A stretch of 15,913 nucleotides of DNA from NCBI GenBank assembly GCA_049964535.1, contig JBMFXG010000043.1:1-15913 (forward strand). Direction: 5' to 3'. The stretch is from JAJYZP01 sp049964535. GTDB taxonomy: Bacteria; Actinomycetota; Acidimicrobiia; Acidimicrobiales; Acidimicrobiaceae. A program made the position numbers and the translations under genes. Shown in pieces: positions 15,231-15,913 of this stretch. The notes under the pieces were generated by a model. That model was not told where the DNA came from and ran no database searches. It was given only the letters and a program-made list of their open reading frames with translations. Position 1 is the stretch's first letter. Every line of letters begins with the position of its first letter.

Positions 15231-15606
15231 GATAGTTCAGTTCTCCTCGAGACGCCTTCGAGTATTCCTCAACACTGCGTCCAAATCCCACCTTAGCACA
15301 CCTGCCAAGAAGTTATCGTCGAAACAGTAGACCCCCGGTACTCGAACCGATCGACGTCCGATCAAGACCTCTTGGCCCAGATCTCTGACGCCACCCCGGT
15401 CTGCGAACCGTAAAGGTATTCAACTCCGATTACGTTCCATCTCAAATATTCGAGTTCTTTGCGCAGTGACGCTTGGATTCGCTACAGTTGACCACTTCAA
15501 CACGCAGAATCGAATCTCGGTACAAGTCCATTGAATGAGGTGCCCCAAGGACAGACAATAGGCACCCGTTAAGCCAACCTACGATGTTGGTAGAAAGGAT
15601 GTCACA
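15231..15606. other. Intergenic stretch between the oxidoreductase gene and the IS3 fragment
   Basis: I see no credible gene in about 375 bp. The minus-strand frame reaching from 15822 down to 15442 is antisense to the transposase fragment and not coding-like. The left end of the insertion sequence should lie near the right part of this stretch, but I cannot define its terminal inverted repeat without the other end. Confidence 0.4.
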
Positions 15607-15913
15607 TTGGGAGCAACCAGGAGAAGGTTCACCCTCGAGTTCAAGACCGAAGCCGCACATCGGGTGATCGACTCCGGAAGAATCGTCGCTGACGTAGCCA
15701 GGGAACTCTCCATTGGCCAGGAAGCGCTCTATCGCTGGGTGAGAGATTGATCGCAGACGCCTGGAGGCGGCATCGGGTTCAGGCGATGCACCCCTCACCC
15801 CGGCCGAGCGCCAGGAGCTCATTCACCTTCGGCGCGAGTTGGCCGCGCTGCGCAAGGACAACGAGTTCCTGGGAAAAGCAGCGGTGTACTTCGCAGCCAA
15901 GCCACCAAGCAAG
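15607..15913 (+). pseudogene. IS3-family transposase orfA (IS911/HTH_Tnp_1 type), frameshifted and cut by the window end
   Basis: The first frame, from a TTG at 15607 with AAGGA 7 nt upstream, reads RRRFTLEFKTEAAHRVIDSG, then VARELSIGQEALYRWVRD, a typical IS3 OrfA helix-turn-helix, and hits TGA at 15748-15750. The next frame, from 15749 to the window end, continues the same protein without a gap: DRRRLEAASGSGDAPLTPAE, then LRRELAALRKDNEFLGKAAV, the coiled-coil/leucine-zipper part. Removing one T at 15748 restores the whole frame. The break is in mid-orfA, not at the orfA/orfB junction where programmed frameshifting occurs in this family, so this copy looks inactivated, or there is a sequencing error. 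OrfB and the right end lie beyond the window. Confidence 0.8.

Noticed and set aside
15335..15350. tRNA-like T-arm on the minus strand (GGTTCGAGTACC)
   Set aside because: The stem and loop register is off (no C after the seven-base loop), and no matching acceptor, anticodon or D arm is found in the flanking sequence.
15442..15822. 126-residue minus-strand ORF
   Set aside because: It is antisense to the clear IS3 orfA sequence, with Cys/Ser-rich composition and no start signals.
1..15913. CRISPR arrays, tandem repeats, rRNA genes, phage genes
   Set aside because: I found no regularly spaced repeats, no rRNA-like stretches and no phage structural or integrase signatures.

Overview
The window reads as chromosomal DNA of a medium-GC actinomycete. 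An acidophilic iron-oxidising Acidimicrobiia such as a Ferrimicrobium relative is my best guess, but no rRNA or other decisive marker is present. The actinobacterial indications are an Rv0017c-like SEDS protein, a PspA carrying the PspA-associated (PspAA) domain, and several TANNNT -10 boxes placed so that transcripts would begin on, or almost on, a GTG start codon.

Layout. 3-877 (+): the tail of an unidentified gene, then a NodB-type polysaccharide deacetylase joined to it by an ATGA overlap. 919-2040 (-) and 2108-3259 (+): a divergent pair of membrane proteins, an AI-2E family transporter and an LPG-synthase-TM/YbhN-type protein, sharing a 67-bp promoter region. 3273-8261 (-): a compact polyphosphate cassette transcribed ppk1 -> CYTH-domain protein -> Ppx/GppA phosphatase, with an ATGA overlap and a 16-nt gap between the genes. 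8328-9704 (+): a SEDS glycosyltransferase divergent from ppk1. 9676-11434 (-): rodA followed by a DUF151 bifunctional-nuclease-type gene, convergent with the SEDS gene and overlapping its end by 29 bp. 11710-12801 (+): PspA fused to a PspAA domain. 12802-14033: 1.2 kb without a convincing gene, holding three Cys/Trp-rich minus-strand reading frames that look spurious or decayed, and a strong hairpin. 14034-15230 (-): an FAD/NAD(P) oxidoreductase of sulfide:quinone reductase type. 15607 to the window end (+): the start of an IS3-family orfA with a one-base frameshift.

Themes. Most genes act at the envelope: peptidoglycan synthesis (two SEDS proteins), glycan deacetylation, membrane integrity (PspA) and multi-pass transporters. 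The polyphosphate cassette pairs synthesis (PPK1) with probable hydrolysis (Ppx, and possibly the CYTH protein) in one transcript. I do not see a wholly new system. The least ordinary items are the PspA-PspAA fusion, the unassigned C-terminal half of the CYTH protein inside the polyphosphate operon, the leaderless or bidirectional promoter arrangements, and the unidentified 12.8-14.0 kb region.
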